A stretch of DNA of 47,559 nucleotides. Source: Burkholderiales bacterium (GTDB lineage Bacteria > Pseudomonadota > Gammaproteobacteria > Burkholderiales > Burkholderiaceae_C). Where the stretch lies: assembly GCA_025350505.1 (NCBI GenBank), contig JANXXS010000017.1, forward strand, positions 1 through 47,559. The letters run 5' to 3'. Each line of letters opens with the position of its first letter. The first letter of the stretch is position 1. The notes below the pieces were generated by a model. It was not told the DNA's origin. It was given only the letters and a program-made list of their open reading frames with translations, and made no database searches. Positions 8,648-17,601 of this stretch are shown one piece after another. The position numbers and the translations under genes were made by a program.

Positions 8648-9705
8648 GAAGCGTCTCCACCGCCGTCGGCTTCGGCCTTGGGCTCGTCGTCGTCGCTGTC
8701 GCCGTACTCGGTCTCGAAGGCGCTTGCCTCGAGGCCCTGCTCGGTCAGCCAGCGCACCATCACCGCCTCATAGCCGTGGGTGACGATGACCCGCGCAGCG
8801 CCTGTCTCGCGGATCGCGCGCTGCAGCCCCGGCCAGTCGGCGTGATCGCTGAGCACGAAGCCGCGGTCGACCGAGCGGCGTCGGCGCGCGCCGCGCAGCT
8901 GCATCCAGCCGCTCGCAAAGGCGTCGCTGTAGTCGCCGAAGCGGCGCGTCCAGGTCGAGCCCCGCACCGAAGGCGGCGCGACGATCAGGGCGCGCCGGAA
9001 CAAGGTCCTGTCGCTCACTTCGGTGGCGATCGGCGTCTCGGGAATGTCGACGCCGGCGGCGCGGTAGGCGCGATTCAGCGGCTCGACCGCGCCGTGCACG
9101 AAGATCGGCCCGATCGTGCGGTCGACGCCGGCCAGGATGCGCTGCGCCTTGCCGAAGCTGTAGCCCATGAGCAGGCTCGCGCGGCCGGCCTCGGCGTTGC
9201 CGCGCCACCAGGCGTCGATCGAAGCGAACAGCTCGGCCTGCGGCTGCCAGCGGTAGATCGGCAGGCCGAAGGTCGACTCGGTGATGAAGCAGTGGCAGCG
9301 CACCGGCTCGAACGGCGCGCAGGTGGCGTTGTCTTCGCGCGGATCGGCGTGGTCGCCGGCGAGGTAGTAGTCGCCCGAGGCGACCCAGACCTTGCCGGCA
9401 TGCTCGAGCCGCACTTGGGCGGAGCCCAGCACATGGCCGGCCGGATGGAAGCTCACGCGCACGCCCTGGTGCAGGATCGCCTCGCCGTACGGCAACGTCT
9501 GCAGATCGATCTCGCCGAGCCGCGCGCGCAGCACGCCCTCGGCCGCCGCGGCAGCCAGGTAGTGGCCGTGGCCGCGCCGCGAATGATCGGCGTGGGCATG
9601 CGTGATGACGGCGCGCTCGACCGGCCGCCACGCGTCGATGAAGAAGTCGCCTTGCGGGCAGTACAGGCCCTCGCGGCGCTGGACGACGAGGTCGTCGTCG
9701 CTCAT
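8644..9705 (-). CDS. Ligase-associated DNA damage response exonuclease (MBL fold)
   Basis: A 353-residue metallo-beta-lactamase/beta-CASP-like nuclease. The metal-binding signature THAHADH is at residues 35-41, and further MBL motifs follow (FHPAGHVLGSAQV, then ASGDYY, and a late HADWPGLQ histidine). Members of this family are encoded with ATP-dependent ligases and thought to process DNA ends before sealing, which the four-base overlap with the ligase start supports. The last ~20 residues are acidic (YGDSDDDEP), longer and more charged than I would expect, possibly a flexible tail. The usual helicase and phosphoesterase partners are not in this window. Confidence 0.92.
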   Translation of the reverse strand: MSDDDLVVQRREGLYCPQGDFFIDAWRPVERAVITHAHADHSRRGHGHYLAAAAAEGVLRARLGEIDLQTLPYGEAILHQGVRVSFHPAGHVLGSAQVRLEHAGKVWVASGDYYLAGDHADPREDNATCAPFEPVRCHCFITESTFGLPIYRWQPQAELFASIDAWWRGNAEAGRASLLMGYSFGKAQRILAGVDRTIGPIFVHGAVEPLNRAYRAAGVDIPETPIATEVSDRTLFRRALIVAPPSVRGSTWTRRFGDYSDAFASGWMQLRGARRRRSVDRGFVLSDHADWPGLQRAIRETGAARVIVTHGYEAVMVRWLTEQGLEASAFETEYGDSDDDEPKAEADGGGDAS

Positions 9706-9715
9706 TGCATCACCA

Positions 9716-10996
9716 TCAGTAGCGATGCCTCGTCGCGAACAAGGCGAGCCGCATCAACGCATAGGCCAGCCAGGCGAGGCCGCGCACGACGAAGGGCCGC
9801 TTCATGTGCGCCGAGGAATCGACGCGAGCGCCGACCTTGCTCACCGCCTCGATCAGATGCCCGCGCAGCTCGGCGGCGAAGGCGTCGTCGCGCACGAACA
9901 CGTTGGCCTCGCGAGCAAGGAGCAGACTGAACGGATCGAGGTTCGACGAGCCGACGGTGGCGATCGCGCCCTGCGGTCCGTCGAACACCGCCACCTTGGC
10001 ATGCAGGAAGCTCGGCTCGTACTCGACGATCTCGATGCCGGCGGCGAGCATCACGCCGTACATGGCGCGGCTGGTGTGATGCTGCATGAAGTATTCGTAG
10101 CGCCCTTGCAGCAGCAGCGTGACGCGCACGCCGCGCCGGGCGGCCCTCAGCAGCGCCCGCTGCAGGGCGATGCCGGGTACGAAGTAGGCATTGGCGATCA
10201 GGACCTCGCTCTTCGCCTGGGCGATCGCGTAGCGGTAGAAGTGCTCGATGCGCTTGCGAAAGCGCAGGTTGTCGCGCAGCACCAGGCCGGCGAGCAGGCC
10301 GCGGCCTTCGAGCCGGGCCGCGTGCGCGCTGGCGTCGTAGTCCTTGGCGGCGATTTCGGTGTCATGCATGTCGGTGCCCGCACGCGCGGCTCTCCGCACC
10401 GCCTCGAGCGCCTCGGCGAAGTCGTAGGTCTTCGCTTCACGCGTCACCTGCAGGCGCAGCCAGAGCCGCGTCATCGTCTCGTGCGCGTCGGCGACGAGCG
10501 GGCCGGTGACGCGAACCGCGAAGTCGAAGCGCGGCTGATCGAGCCTGCCGTGCGTCGGATCGAGGTAGTCGTCGAGCAGGTTGATACCGCCGCAAAAGGC
10601 GATTCGACCGTCGACGACGCAGAGCTTGCGGTGCATGCGCCGCCAGCGCTTGGGCAACAGCAAGCGCCAGCCGCGCGCCGGGTTGAAGACGCGCCAGTGC
10701 AGGCCGGCGGCGCTCCAGCGCGCCTGCCAGTCGGCCGGGATGTCGCCGGTGCCGACGCCGTCGACGACGACGCGTACCTTCAAGCCGCGCGCCGCCGCGC
10801 GCTCCAGCGCCTCGGCGACGCGCAGCGGCGCACCGCGAAATTCGAAGATGTAGGTCTCGAGCAGGACCTCTGCACGAGCGGCGTCGATCGCCTCGACCAG
10901 CGCGGCGAACAGCGCCTCGCCACCCTTGAACAGCGCGATGTCGTGACCGGGCCGGAGCGCCCGCGTGGCCGAGGCGTCGCGTTTCGATTCGGCCAT
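9716..10996 (-). CDS. clsB: Cardiolipin synthase ClsB-type (phospholipase D family)
   Basis: A membrane-associated phospholipid synthase of 426 residues. Two HKD motifs are intact: HRKLCVVD at 122-129 and HAKVAVFD at 332-339, the second followed by GSSNLDPFS. These catalytic pairs exchange phosphatidyl groups to make cardiolipin. The C-terminus has a short hydrophobic helix (LAWLAYALMRLALF), a likely membrane anchor. I chose the ATG at 10996 because the frame upstream is occupied by the preceding gene. The neighbour is an endonuclease/exonuclease/phosphatase-family protein, a pairing known from the E. coli ybhP-clsB arrangement. It follows aspS-nudB in the conserved cluster. Confidence 0.92.
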   Translation of the reverse strand: MAESKRDASATRALRPGHDIALFKGGEALFAALVEAIDAARAEVLLETYIFEFRGAPLRVAEALERAAARGLKVRVVVDGVGTGDIPADWQARWSAAGLHWRVFNPARGWRLLLPKRWRRMHRKLCVVDGRIAFCGGINLLDDYLDPTHGRLDQPRFDFAVRVTGPLVADAHETMTRLWLRLQVTREAKTYDFAEALEAVRRAARAGTDMHDTEIAAKDYDASAHAARLEGRGLLAGLVLRDNLRFRKRIEHFYRYAIAQAKSEVLIANAYFVPGIALQRALLRAARRGVRVTLLLQGRYEYFMQHHTSRAMYGVMLAAGIEIVEYEPSFLHAKVAVFDGPQGAIATVGSSNLDPFSLLLAREANVFVRDDAFAAELRGHLIEAVSKVGARVDSSAHMKRPFVVRGLAWLAYALMRLALFATRHRY

Positions 10997-11007
10997 GGGA
11001 CGAATGA

Positions 11008-11796
11008 TCAGAGCAGCGCGAGTTCGGCGACGAGCGGCAGGTGGTCGGACATGCGCGCCCAGGCCGCGCCACGCGGCACCGTCGTGCCGACGCAGCGGAA
11101 TCCGCGCACGTAGATGCGGTCCATCGAGAACAGCGGGATGCGGGACGGAAAGGTGTTGAAGCGCGCCGGTGGGTCGCCCGGAACGCAGGCGCGCACCAGC
11201 GAGCACGATTTCATCAGCTCGTCGAGCTTGCCGCCCCAGTCGTTGAAGTCGCCACCGACGATCACCGCGTCGCCGTTCGGCACGTTGGCCTCGATGAACT
11301 CGCCCAGGCGCTGCGCCTGGCGCACCCGGCTGGAATGGATGAGGCCGAAATGGGCGACGATCGAATGCACGGTGGTGCCGTTCCAGGCGACCGGCACGTG
11401 CAGCAGGCCACGCTGCTCGAAGCGGTGGTCGGAGACGTCGTGGTGGCCGATGTCGCCGAGCGGCCAGCGCGACAGCAGGGCGTTGCCGTGCTCGCCGTCG
11501 CGGGTCACTGCGTTGGTGCGGTAGGCGACCTCGTAGCCGTCGGGGGCGAGATAGTCGGCCTGCGGCATCTTCGGCCAGCCGATCTTGGTGTCGGGAAACT
11601 GGCGCGCCTCGGCGCGGTTCATGCGCCGCACTTCCTGCAGGAAGACGAGGTCGGTGTCGAGCGCCTCGATGCCGAGCACCAGGTTGTGGATCTCGAGGCG
11701 CTTTCTCGGGCCGACGCCGCGCACGCCCTTGTGGATGTTGTAGGTGGCGACGCGGATGTGGCCACTCGACATCGTGGTCGGAGCAAGGATGCGCAT
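11008..11796 (-). CDS. Endonuclease/exonuclease/phosphatase family protein (YbhP-like)
   Basis: A 262-residue EEP-fold protein. Recognisable motifs run in order: VATYNIHKG (Asn metal site), FLQEVRR (Glu), HFGLIHSSR, GGDFNDWGG (Asp-Phe-Asn) and SDHLPLVAEL (catalytic His). The fold covers nucleases and lipid or inositol phosphatases. Adjacency to clsB favours a role linked to phospholipids, but the substrate cannot be read from sequence. The start could be ATG 11796 or 11772; the first lies only eight bases after the nudB stop. Confidence 0.9.
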   Translation of the reverse strand: MRILAPTTMSSGHIRVATYNIHKGVRGVGPRKRLEIHNLVLGIEALDTDLVFLQEVRRMNRAEARQFPDTKIGWPKMPQADYLAPDGYEVAYRTNAVTRDGEHGNALLSRWPLGDIGHHDVSDHRFEQRGLLHVPVAWNGTTVHSIVAHFGLIHSSRVRQAQRLGEFIEANVPNGDAVIVGGDFNDWGGKLDELMKSCSLVRACVPGDPPARFNTFPSRIPLFSMDRIYVRGFRCVGTTVPRGAAWARMSDHLPLVAELALL

Positions 11797-11804
11797 GCGG
11801 CGGG

Positions 11805-12281
11805 TCAGGCGAGAAAGCGCGGCAGGTGCAGGATCGCCTCGGCATTCGAGGGCGAAAAGCACTTGTCGGCGGCCGCCCGCCAGTCGAGCCACTCGTAGCG
11901 CAGGTGCTCGCGCGGCGCCAGGCGCACCGGCGTGGCGCGCGGCACCCGGAGGCCGAAGACGTGCTCGGTGTTCTGGATCACGCCAGGAGCATAACGATGC
12001 TGCCATTGCGGATAGATGTCGTAGACGTTGCTCATCGCCCAGTCGCGCAGGCAATCGGCGTGCGCAGGCAGCTCGCCCACGACGATGCCGGTCTCTTCCT
12101 CGACCTCGCGCCGGCAGGTGTCGACGAGCGGCTCGTCGACCCGGTCTTTCGATCCGGTCACGCTCTGCCAGAAGCCGGGACGGTCGGCGCGCTCGAGCAG
12201 CAGCACCTCCAACTCGGCCGTGTGGATGACGACGAGGACGGATTCGGGGATCTTGAACCGTCGCTCGCCCATCGAATTCAT
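11805..12281 (-). CDS. nudB: Dihydroneopterin triphosphate diphosphatase (Nudix)
   Basis: A 158-residue Nudix hydrolase, likely removing diphosphate from dihydroneopterin triphosphate in folate synthesis. The Nudix box lies at 43-66, ending REVEEETGI, with one extra residue between the Gly and the first Glu, a variation I associate with betaproteobacterial NudB. The linkage aspS-nudB is conserved across proteobacteria and supports the name. Starts at 12281 or 12272 are both possible (MNSMGER), and no good Shine-Dalgarno precedes either. The gap to aspS holds a dispersed repeat. Confidence 0.88.
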   Translation of the reverse strand: MNSMGERRFKIPESVLVVIHTAELEVLLLERADRPGFWQSVTGSKDRVDEPLVDTCRREVEEETGIVVGELPAHADCLRDWAMSNVYDIYPQWQHRYAPGVIQNTEHVFGLRVPRATPVRLAPREHLRYEWLDWRAAADKCFSPSNAEAILHLPRFLA

Positions 12282-12320
12282 GTAGCCCGGCCGGGCGCCG
12301 GGCCGCTCCCAAGCCCGGCT

Positions 12321-12361
12321 GCGCCCCCTCGGAGGGCAGCGAACGAAGTGAGCGTGGGGGC
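12321..12361 (-). repeat. Dispersed intra-operon repeat, copy A
   Basis: This is one of three copies of a ~40-bp element (others at 22212-22252 and 31498-31541). Read in the direction of transcription it starts with GCCCCCACGCTCACTTCGTT and continues with a C-run/G-run hairpin (CCCTCCGAGGGGG) ending GC. It starts two bases after the aspS stop and precedes nudB. Confidence 0.9.
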
Positions 12362-12363
12362 TG

Positions 12364-14151
12364 TCATGTCGCTTGCGTGCTGCGCAACCGGATGTGCAGC
12401 TCGCGCAACTGCTTCTCGTCGACCGGACCCGGCGCGTTGGTGAGCAGGTCCTGCGCGCGCTGCGTCTTCGGGAAGGCGATGACGTCGCGCAGCGACTCGG
12501 CCTTGACCAGCAGCATGACGAAGCGGTCGAGGCCGATGGCGATGCCGCCGTGCGGCGGCGCGCCGTACTGCAGGGCGTCGAGCAGGAAGCCGAACTTGGC
12601 CTGCGCCTCCTCGGCGTCGATCTTGAGCGCCCGGAACACCTTGCTCTGCACGTCTTCCTTGTGGATACGCACCGAGCCGCCGCCGAGCTCGATGCCGTTC
12701 AGCACCACGTCGTAGGCCTTGGCGACGCAGCGGCCGGGCTCGGTCTCGAGCCAGTCCTCGTGGCCGTCCTTCGGCGAGGTGAAGGGATGGTGCACGGCGT
12801 TCCAGCGGCCGGCGCCTTCGTCGTACTCGAACATCGGAAAGTCGACCACCCAGAGCGGCTCCCACTCGCCCTGCACGAGGCCGTGCGCCTTGCCGAAGTC
12901 GCTGTGCCCGACCTTGACGCGCAGCGCGCCGAGCGCGTCGTTGACGACCGAGCCCTTGTCGGCGCCGAAGAAGATCAGGTCGCCGTTCTCGGCGCCGGTG
13001 CGCTTCAGCACCTCGGCCAGCGCCGTGTCGTGCAGGTTCTTGACGACCGGCGACTGCAGGCCCTCGCGGCCCTTGGCAACGTCGTTGACCTTGATCCAGG
13101 CCAGCCCCTTGGCACCGTAGATCTTGACGAACTCGGTGTAGGCGTCGATCTCGCCGCGCGTCATCTCGCCGCCGCCCGGAATGCGCAGCGCCGCGACGCG
13201 GCCGCCCTTCATCCGGGCAGGCGTCGAGAAGACCTTGAAGTCGACGTCGGCCATCACGCCGGTCAGCTCGGTGAGCTGCAGCTTGACGCGCAGGTCGGGC
13301 TTGTCGGAGCCATAGAGCCGCATCGCATCGGTGTAGGTCATGACCGGAAACGGCGGCAGCTCGACGCCGATGGCGTGCTGCACGGTGCTGCGGATCATGC
13401 CTTCGAACATCGCCCGGATCTCCTCTTCGTCGAGGAAGGAGGTCTCGATGTCGATCTGCGTGAACTCGGGCTGCCGGTCGGCGCGCAGGTCCTCGTCGCG
13501 AAAGCACTTGGTGATCTGGTAGTAGCGGTCGAAGCCGGCCACCATCAGCAACTGCTTGAAGAGCTGCGGCGATTGCGGCAGCGCGAAGAACATGCCGTCG
13601 TGCACGCGGCTCGGCACCAGGTAGTCGCGTGCACCCTCCGGCGTGCTCTTGGTGAGCATAGGCGTCTCGATGTCGATGAAGCCGTTGGCGTCGAGAAACT
13701 TGCGCACCTCCATGGCGACGCGATAGCGCAGCATCATGTTGCGCTGCATCTGCGGCCGGCGCAGGTCGAGCACGCGGTGCGTGAGACGGGTCGTCTCGGA
13801 GAGGTTTTCCTCGTCGAGCTGGAACGGCGGCGTGACGCTCGGGTTCAGCACCTCGAGCTCGTGGCAGAGCACCTCGACCTTGCCGCTCGTCAGGTTGGCG
13901 TTGTCGGTGCCGGTCGGGCGGGCGCGTACCAAGCCGGTCACCTTCAGGCAGAACTCGTTGCGCACTTCCTCGGCGACGGCGAAGGTCGCCGCGCGGTCCG
14001 GATCGCAGACGATCTGGACCAGGCCCTCGCGGTCGCGCAGGTCGATGAAGATCACGCCGCCATGATCTCGGCGGCGATGCGCCCAGCCCATCAGCGTGAC
14101 CGTCTGGCCGAGCAGCGATTCGCTCACCAGGCCGCAATACGTCGTTCTCAT
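12364..14151 (-). CDS. aspS: Aspartyl-tRNA synthetase
   Basis: A class IIb synthetase of 595 residues charging tRNA with aspartate. An OB-fold anticodon domain ([21 protein letters not shown]) precedes the catalytic domain with class II motifs ([18 protein letters not shown] for motif 2; [13 protein letters not shown] for motif 3) and a bacterial GAD insertion. The start is the ATG at 14151, with GGAG seven bases upstream; a GTG directly precedes it. The His in RRRDHGG corresponds to His31 of Pseudomonas aeruginosa AspRS, a residue tied to non-discriminating enzymes that also charge tRNA-Asn for GatCAB. Such dual activity is likely but unproven. It belongs to the long minus-strand ubi/aspS cluster. 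Confidence 0.97.
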   Translation of the reverse strand: MRTTYCGLVSESLLGQTVTLMGWAHRRRDHGGVIFIDLRDREGLVQIVCDPDRAATFAVAEEVRNEFCLKVTGLVRARPTGTDNANLTSGKVEVLCHELEVLNPSVTPPFQLDEENLSETTRLTHRVLDLRRPQMQRNMMLRYRVAMEVRKFLDANGFIDIETPMLTKSTPEGARDYLVPSRVHDGMFFALPQSPQLFKQLLMVAGFDRYYQITKCFRDEDLRADRQPEFTQIDIETSFLDEEEIRAMFEGMIRSTVQHAIGVELPPFPVMTYTDAMRLYGSDKPDLRVKLQLTELTGVMADVDFKVFSTPARMKGGRVAALRIPGGGEMTRGEIDAYTEFVKIYGAKGLAWIKVNDVAKGREGLQSPVVKNLHDTALAEVLKRTGAENGDLIFFGADKGSVVNDALGALRVKVGHSDFGKAHGLVQGEWEPLWVVDFPMFEYDEGAGRWNAVHHPFTSPKDGHEDWLETEPGRCVAKAYDVVLNGIELGGGSVRIHKEDVQSKVFRALKIDAEEAQAKFGFLLDALQYGAPPHGGIAIGLDRFVMLLVKAESLRDVIAFPKTQRAQDLLTNAPGPVDEKQLRELHIRLRSTQAT

Positions 14152-14286
14152 CACATCACTCCAGACATTCTTCTCGAGGGGTCGCGAGACGCACGGATTT
14201 CCTTTCGCGCGTCGCCGCCATGAGGGGCGCTGGCCGCGCGACGCCGAAGCCGCGCGCGGTCGTCGGGCTGAGCGCTCGCCGGGCGC

Positions 14287-14943
14287 TCAGCCGATCGAAT
14301 TTCGCAACGGCAGCGGCGCCCGGTCGGTCGCCGTGGCGGGCGCGACGACGCCCATCGAGATCACGTACTTGAGCGCGTCGTCGACGCTCATCGCCAGCGG
14401 GATCACGTCGGAGCGGCGCAGCATCAGGAAAAATCCCGAGGTGGGATTCGGCGTCGTCGGCACATAGATGCTCAGGTAGTCGCCGCTCAGGTGACTGGCC
14501 GCCTCGCCGCCCGGCTTGCCGGTGACGAAGGCGATCGTCCATGCGCCCTGCAATGGATACTGCACCAGCACGGCCTCGCGAAAGGCGTTGCCGCTGCTCG
14601 AAAACAGCGTGTCCGAGACCTGCTGCACCGAGCTGTAGATCGACTTGACGATCGGGATCTTGTTGAGCAGCCGATGGCCCTGGCGCAGCGCCCACTGGCC
14701 GAAGATGTTGGTGGCGAACACACCCGTGAGCAAGAGGCCGATCACCATGACGATGACGCCCAGGCCGGGGATCTTCTGCAGCATCTCGATAAACGACTGG
14801 CTGGCCGCCGGCAGCACCACCTGCGAGCCGCTGAGCAGCCAGACGAACACGCCGTTGAGCAGGCCGAGCACCGCCTGCAGGACCCAGATGGTCACCGCCA
14901 AGGGCAGCCAGACGAGCAGGCCGGCGAGGAGATATTTCTTCAC
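14287..14943 (-). CDS. DUF502 family membrane protein
   Basis: A 218-residue inner-membrane protein. Two long hydrophobic segments near the N-terminus (YLLAGLLVWLPLAVTIWVL and LGVIVMVIGLLLTGVFATNI) precede a soluble domain with the family's conserved features: IPIVKSIYSSVQQVSDTLF and YVPTTPNPTSGFFLMLRR. I used the GTG at 14941-14943 as start, since family members begin KKYLLAGLLVW. That places it 13 bases after the fmdB stop. Its function is unknown. Its position between fmdB and aspS is conserved in Burkholderiales. Confidence 0.9.
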   Translation of the reverse strand: MKKYLLAGLLVWLPLAVTIWVLQAVLGLLNGVFVWLLSGSQVVLPAASQSFIEMLQKIPGLGVIVMVIGLLLTGVFATNIFGQWALRQGHRLLNKIPIVKSIYSSVQQVSDTLFSSSGNAFREAVLVQYPLQGAWTIAFVTGKPGGEAASHLSGDYLSIYVPTTPNPTSGFFLMLRRSDVIPLAMSVDDALKYVISMGVVAPATATDRAPLPLRNSIG

Positions 14944-14956
14944 GGCGCGTGCGGGC

Positions 14957-15379
14957 TCAACTGCCCGTCTTTCCCGGCGAGGCCGGGGTGGCGGGTGCCG
15001 GCGCCGGGCTGGGCGCAGCGGCCGGCGCGGGCGCGGCTTCGGCCTTCTTGCCGTTTTCCGTGCCCTTGCTCTCGCCCTTGGCCTCGGCGCCTGCGCCTGC
15101 GCCTGGCGCGTCACCGCTTTTGGCGTCGCCCTTGCCGGCGTCTTTCGAGCCGTCCTTGCCGGCCTCGGCCGTCTCGGCCGACTTGGCCGGCTTGTTGTCG
15201 CCACGGAAGTCGGTCACGTACCAGCCCGAGCCCTTGAGCTGGAAGCCCGCTGCCGTGACCTGCTTGACGTAGGTCGCCTGCCCGCAGGCCGGGCAGACGG
15301 TCAATACCGGGTCGGCCATGCGCTGCAGCACGTCTTGCGCATGGCCGCACTGGGAGCACCGGTAGGCATAGATCGGCAT
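14957..15379 (-). CDS. FmdB-family zinc ribbon protein with long low-complexity tail
   Basis: The first ~45 residues form a zinc ribbon with Cys8, Cys11, Cys29 and Cys32 (MPIYAYRCSQCGHAQ; TVCPACG), the signature of the FmdB regulatory-type family. It continues to GSGWYVTDFRGDNKP, where many family members end or become variable. The remaining ~75 residues are an Ala/Pro/Lys/Gly/Glu tail with no predicted structure. The molecular role is unknown; FmdB was named from formamidase operons but sits here in the conserved ubiB-fmdB-DUF502-aspS order. Confidence 0.9.
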   Translation of the reverse strand: MPIYAYRCSQCGHAQDVLQRMADPVLTVCPACGQATYVKQVTAAGFQLKGSGWYVTDFRGDNKPAKSAETAEAGKDGSKDAGKGDAKSGDAPGAGAGAEAKGESKGTENGKKAEAAPAPAAAPSPAPAPATPASPGKTGS

Positions 15380-15452
15380 CGCTGGCCCCTGGCGGGTCCG
15401 GAAAAGACAACCCGGCAGTATAAATGTCGAGGCTTCTTTCGCCGGGGCAGCC

Positions 15453-17000
15453 CTAGTGGAAGCGGGTGATCAGCTGGATGACGATCAGGGCGACGACGAA
15501 ACCGATCGCCGCCAGGATCACCCCCGACAGCAGCCGGTTGGTGCGCCGTTGCTCGGCGAGCAGGGCCTCGAGCGTGTGCTGCTGGCTGGGCGGTGGCGGC
15601 TGCAATGCGGCGTGGATCAGGCGCGGCAGTTGCGGCAGCAGATGGACGTAGCGCGGTGCTTCCTTCTCGAGCTGGAGCATCAGACCGCGCCAGCCGACCT
15701 GCTCGTCCATCCAGCGCTCGAGAAAGGGCTTGGCGGTGCTCCACAGGTCGAGCTCGGGGTCGAGGTCGCGGCCGAGTCCCTCGACGTTGAGCAGCGTCTT
15801 CTGCAGCAGCACGAGCTGCGGCTGGATCTCGACGTTGAAACGGCGCGAGGTCTGAAACAGGCGCAGCAGCACCTGGCCGAGCGAGATGTCCTTGAGCGGC
15901 CGGTCGAACTGCGGCTCGCAGACGGCGCGGATGGCGCCCTCGAGCTCGTCGATTCGCGTCATCGGCGGCACCCAGCCGCTCTCGACGTGCAGCTCGGCGA
16001 CGCGCTTGTAGTCGCGGTGGAAGAAGGCGATGAAGTTCTGCGCCAGGTAGTCCTTGTCGACCTGCGTCAGCGTGCCGACGATGCCGAAGTCGAGCGAGAC
16101 GTAGCGGCCGAAGGTCTCCGGCGCGATCGAGACCTGGATGTTGCCCGGGTGCATGTCGGCGTGGAAGAAGCCGTCGCGGAACACCTGGGTGAAGAAGATG
16201 GTCACGCCGTCGCGTGCCAGCTTGGGAATGTCGACGCCGGCGTCCTTCAGCCGCTGCACGTGGCTGATCGGCACGCCGTCCATGCGCTCCATGACGATGA
16301 CGTTCGGCGTGCACAGGTCCCACACCATCTCCGGCACCATGACCAGGCCGAGACCTTGCATGTTGCGGCGCAGCTGCGAGGCGTTGGCCGCTTCGCGCAC
16401 GAGGTCGAGCTCGTCGTGGAGGTAGTTGTCGAACTCGGCGACGACCTGGCGTGGCTTCAACCGCTTGCCGTCGACGAAGAGCCGCTCGACCCAGCGCGCG
16501 AGCTGGCGCATGAGGGCGATGTCGTCGTCGATCGCCGCCAGCATGCCCGGCCGAAGCACCTTGACCGCCACCTCGCGGCCACTCTTCAGGACCGCGAAGT
16601 GCACCTGCGCGATCGAGGCGCTCGCCACCGGCGCCGCGTGGAAGCTGGCGAAGATCGCGTCGATCGGCCGGCCGAAGGCGCGCTCGACGGCGGCGCGCGC
16701 CTGGTCTTCCGGAAAAGGCGGCACGCGGTCCTGCAGCTTGGCCAGCTCTTCGGCGATGTCGGCCGGCAGCAGGTCGCGCCGCGTCGAGAGCACCTGGCCG
16801 AACTTGACGAAGATCGGGCCCAGTGTCTCGAGGCCCAGGCGCAGCCGCTCGCCGCGCGGCGCCGAGAGGCGCCGGCCGAAGGTAAGCACGCTGACGAAGC
16901 GGCGCACCCAGCGCTGGCGAAAGCTCGACAGCGCCAGCTCGTCGAGCCCGAAGCGAAAGACCGTGACCCAGATGAAGACGAGCCGGGCGATATGCCTCAT
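15453..17000 (-). CDS. ubiB: UbiB, atypical kinase/ATPase for ubiquinone biosynthesis
   Basis: A 515-residue membrane-associated member of the ABC1/ADCK/UbiB family, required for ubiquinone synthesis. The family-defining KxGQ motif is at 66-69 ([16 protein letters not shown]). The alanine-rich nucleotide loop ([10 protein letters not shown]), the invariant lysine in [18 protein letters not shown] and LDFGIVG all follow. One C-terminal transmembrane helix ([20 protein letters not shown]) ends the protein. The ATG at 17000 is chosen because residues before it are not family-like. It follows ubiJ by 19 bases, matching the ubiE-ubiJ-ubiB order seen in many proteobacteria. Confidence 0.96.
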   Translation of the reverse strand: MRHIARLVFIWVTVFRFGLDELALSSFRQRWVRRFVSVLTFGRRLSAPRGERLRLGLETLGPIFVKFGQVLSTRRDLLPADIAEELAKLQDRVPPFPEDQARAAVERAFGRPIDAIFASFHAAPVASASIAQVHFAVLKSGREVAVKVLRPGMLAAIDDDIALMRQLARWVERLFVDGKRLKPRQVVAEFDNYLHDELDLVREAANASQLRRNMQGLGLVMVPEMVWDLCTPNVIVMERMDGVPISHVQRLKDAGVDIPKLARDGVTIFFTQVFRDGFFHADMHPGNIQVSIAPETFGRYVSLDFGIVGTLTQVDKDYLAQNFIAFFHRDYKRVAELHVESGWVPPMTRIDELEGAIRAVCEPQFDRPLKDISLGQVLLRLFQTSRRFNVEIQPQLVLLQKTLLNVEGLGRDLDPELDLWSTAKPFLERWMDEQVGWRGLMLQLEKEAPRYVHLLPQLPRLIHAALQPPPPSQQHTLEALLAEQRRTNRLLSGVILAAIGFVVALIVIQLITRFH

Positions 17001-17019
17001 CGGAGGGTCGCAGCCAGCC

Positions 17020-17562
17020 CTAGGCGGCCGGCGGCGCGCCGGGGCGATCGGCGCGCCGGGCAAAACCGTCGAGCGCCTTGGCGGCCTCGCGGATCGCCTT
17101 GGCCAGGGCGTTGCCGAAGCGGGCGATCTCGCGCGCCGGCGCGTCGCCGACAAGGCGCGAGAGATCTTCCTGCGCGTCCCAGCGCAGGTTCTCGATCAGC
17201 CAGTTCAGGTCGGCGGCGAAGGCGGCGTCGCCCTCGATGCGCAGCGTGGGCCGTTCGCCGACCATGAACTTGGCGAAAGCGAGCGCCGGATTCGATGCCT
17301 CGATGGCGGCGCGCAGATCGGGCACCCAGTCGCCCGGCTCCTCGATCCATTCGACGAGGCCCGGCGGCGTGACGCGAAGGGCGATCGGCGACGGCGGCGG
17401 CAGGAGCGATGGCCAGCCCTCGGACTCGAAGCGCAGGCTCTTGCCGGCATGCCCGCGCAACCGCTCCATGGCCTGCGGCTCGGCAGAAATCACGTGGTTT
17501 AGGAGCAGCACGAGCCGCTCCATCACCGAGCGTTCCGCGAGCGCTTTCATGGCCTCGAACAT
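17020..17562 (-). CDS. ubiJ: UbiJ, SCP2-domain ubiquinone biosynthesis accessory factor
   Basis: A 180-residue protein with an SCP2-like lipid-binding domain ([14 protein letters not shown], then [18 protein letters not shown]) and a C-terminal region resembling UbiJ ([20 protein letters not shown]). UbiJ binds polyprenyl ubiquinone intermediates and helps assemble the Ubi complex. Identification rests on both sequence and its position directly before ubiB. The ATG at 17562 is only six bases from a TACAAT -10-like box, so a leaderless transcript is possible; ATG 17550 (MKALAER) is the alternative start. The ubiE partner is 3.9 kb away, separated by the restriction-modification island. Confidence 0.9.
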   Translation of the reverse strand: MFEAMKALAERSVMERLVLLLNHVISAEPQAMERLRGHAGKSLRFESEGWPSLLPPPSPIALRVTPPGLVEWIEEPGDWVPDLRAAIEASNPALAFAKFMVGERPTLRIEGDAAFAADLNWLIENLRWDAQEDLSRLVGDAPAREIARFGNALAKAIREAAKALDGFARRADRPGAPPAA

Positions 17563-17568
17563 GCGCCG

Positions 17569-17574
17569 ATTGTA
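17569..17574 (-). promoter_or_regulatory. Predicted -10 box upstream of ubiJ (possible leaderless start)
   Basis: TACAAT on the minus strand ends six bases before the ubiJ ATG, so a start site about seven bases downstream would fall at or next to the start codon. No convincing -35 hexamer is visible at 16-18 bp. It would give ubiJ-ubiB and downstream genes a promoter independent of the inserted restriction genes. Confidence 0.45.
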
Positions 17575-17601
17575 GGCGGGCGAGTTTGCGACGATGGCCC
17601 G

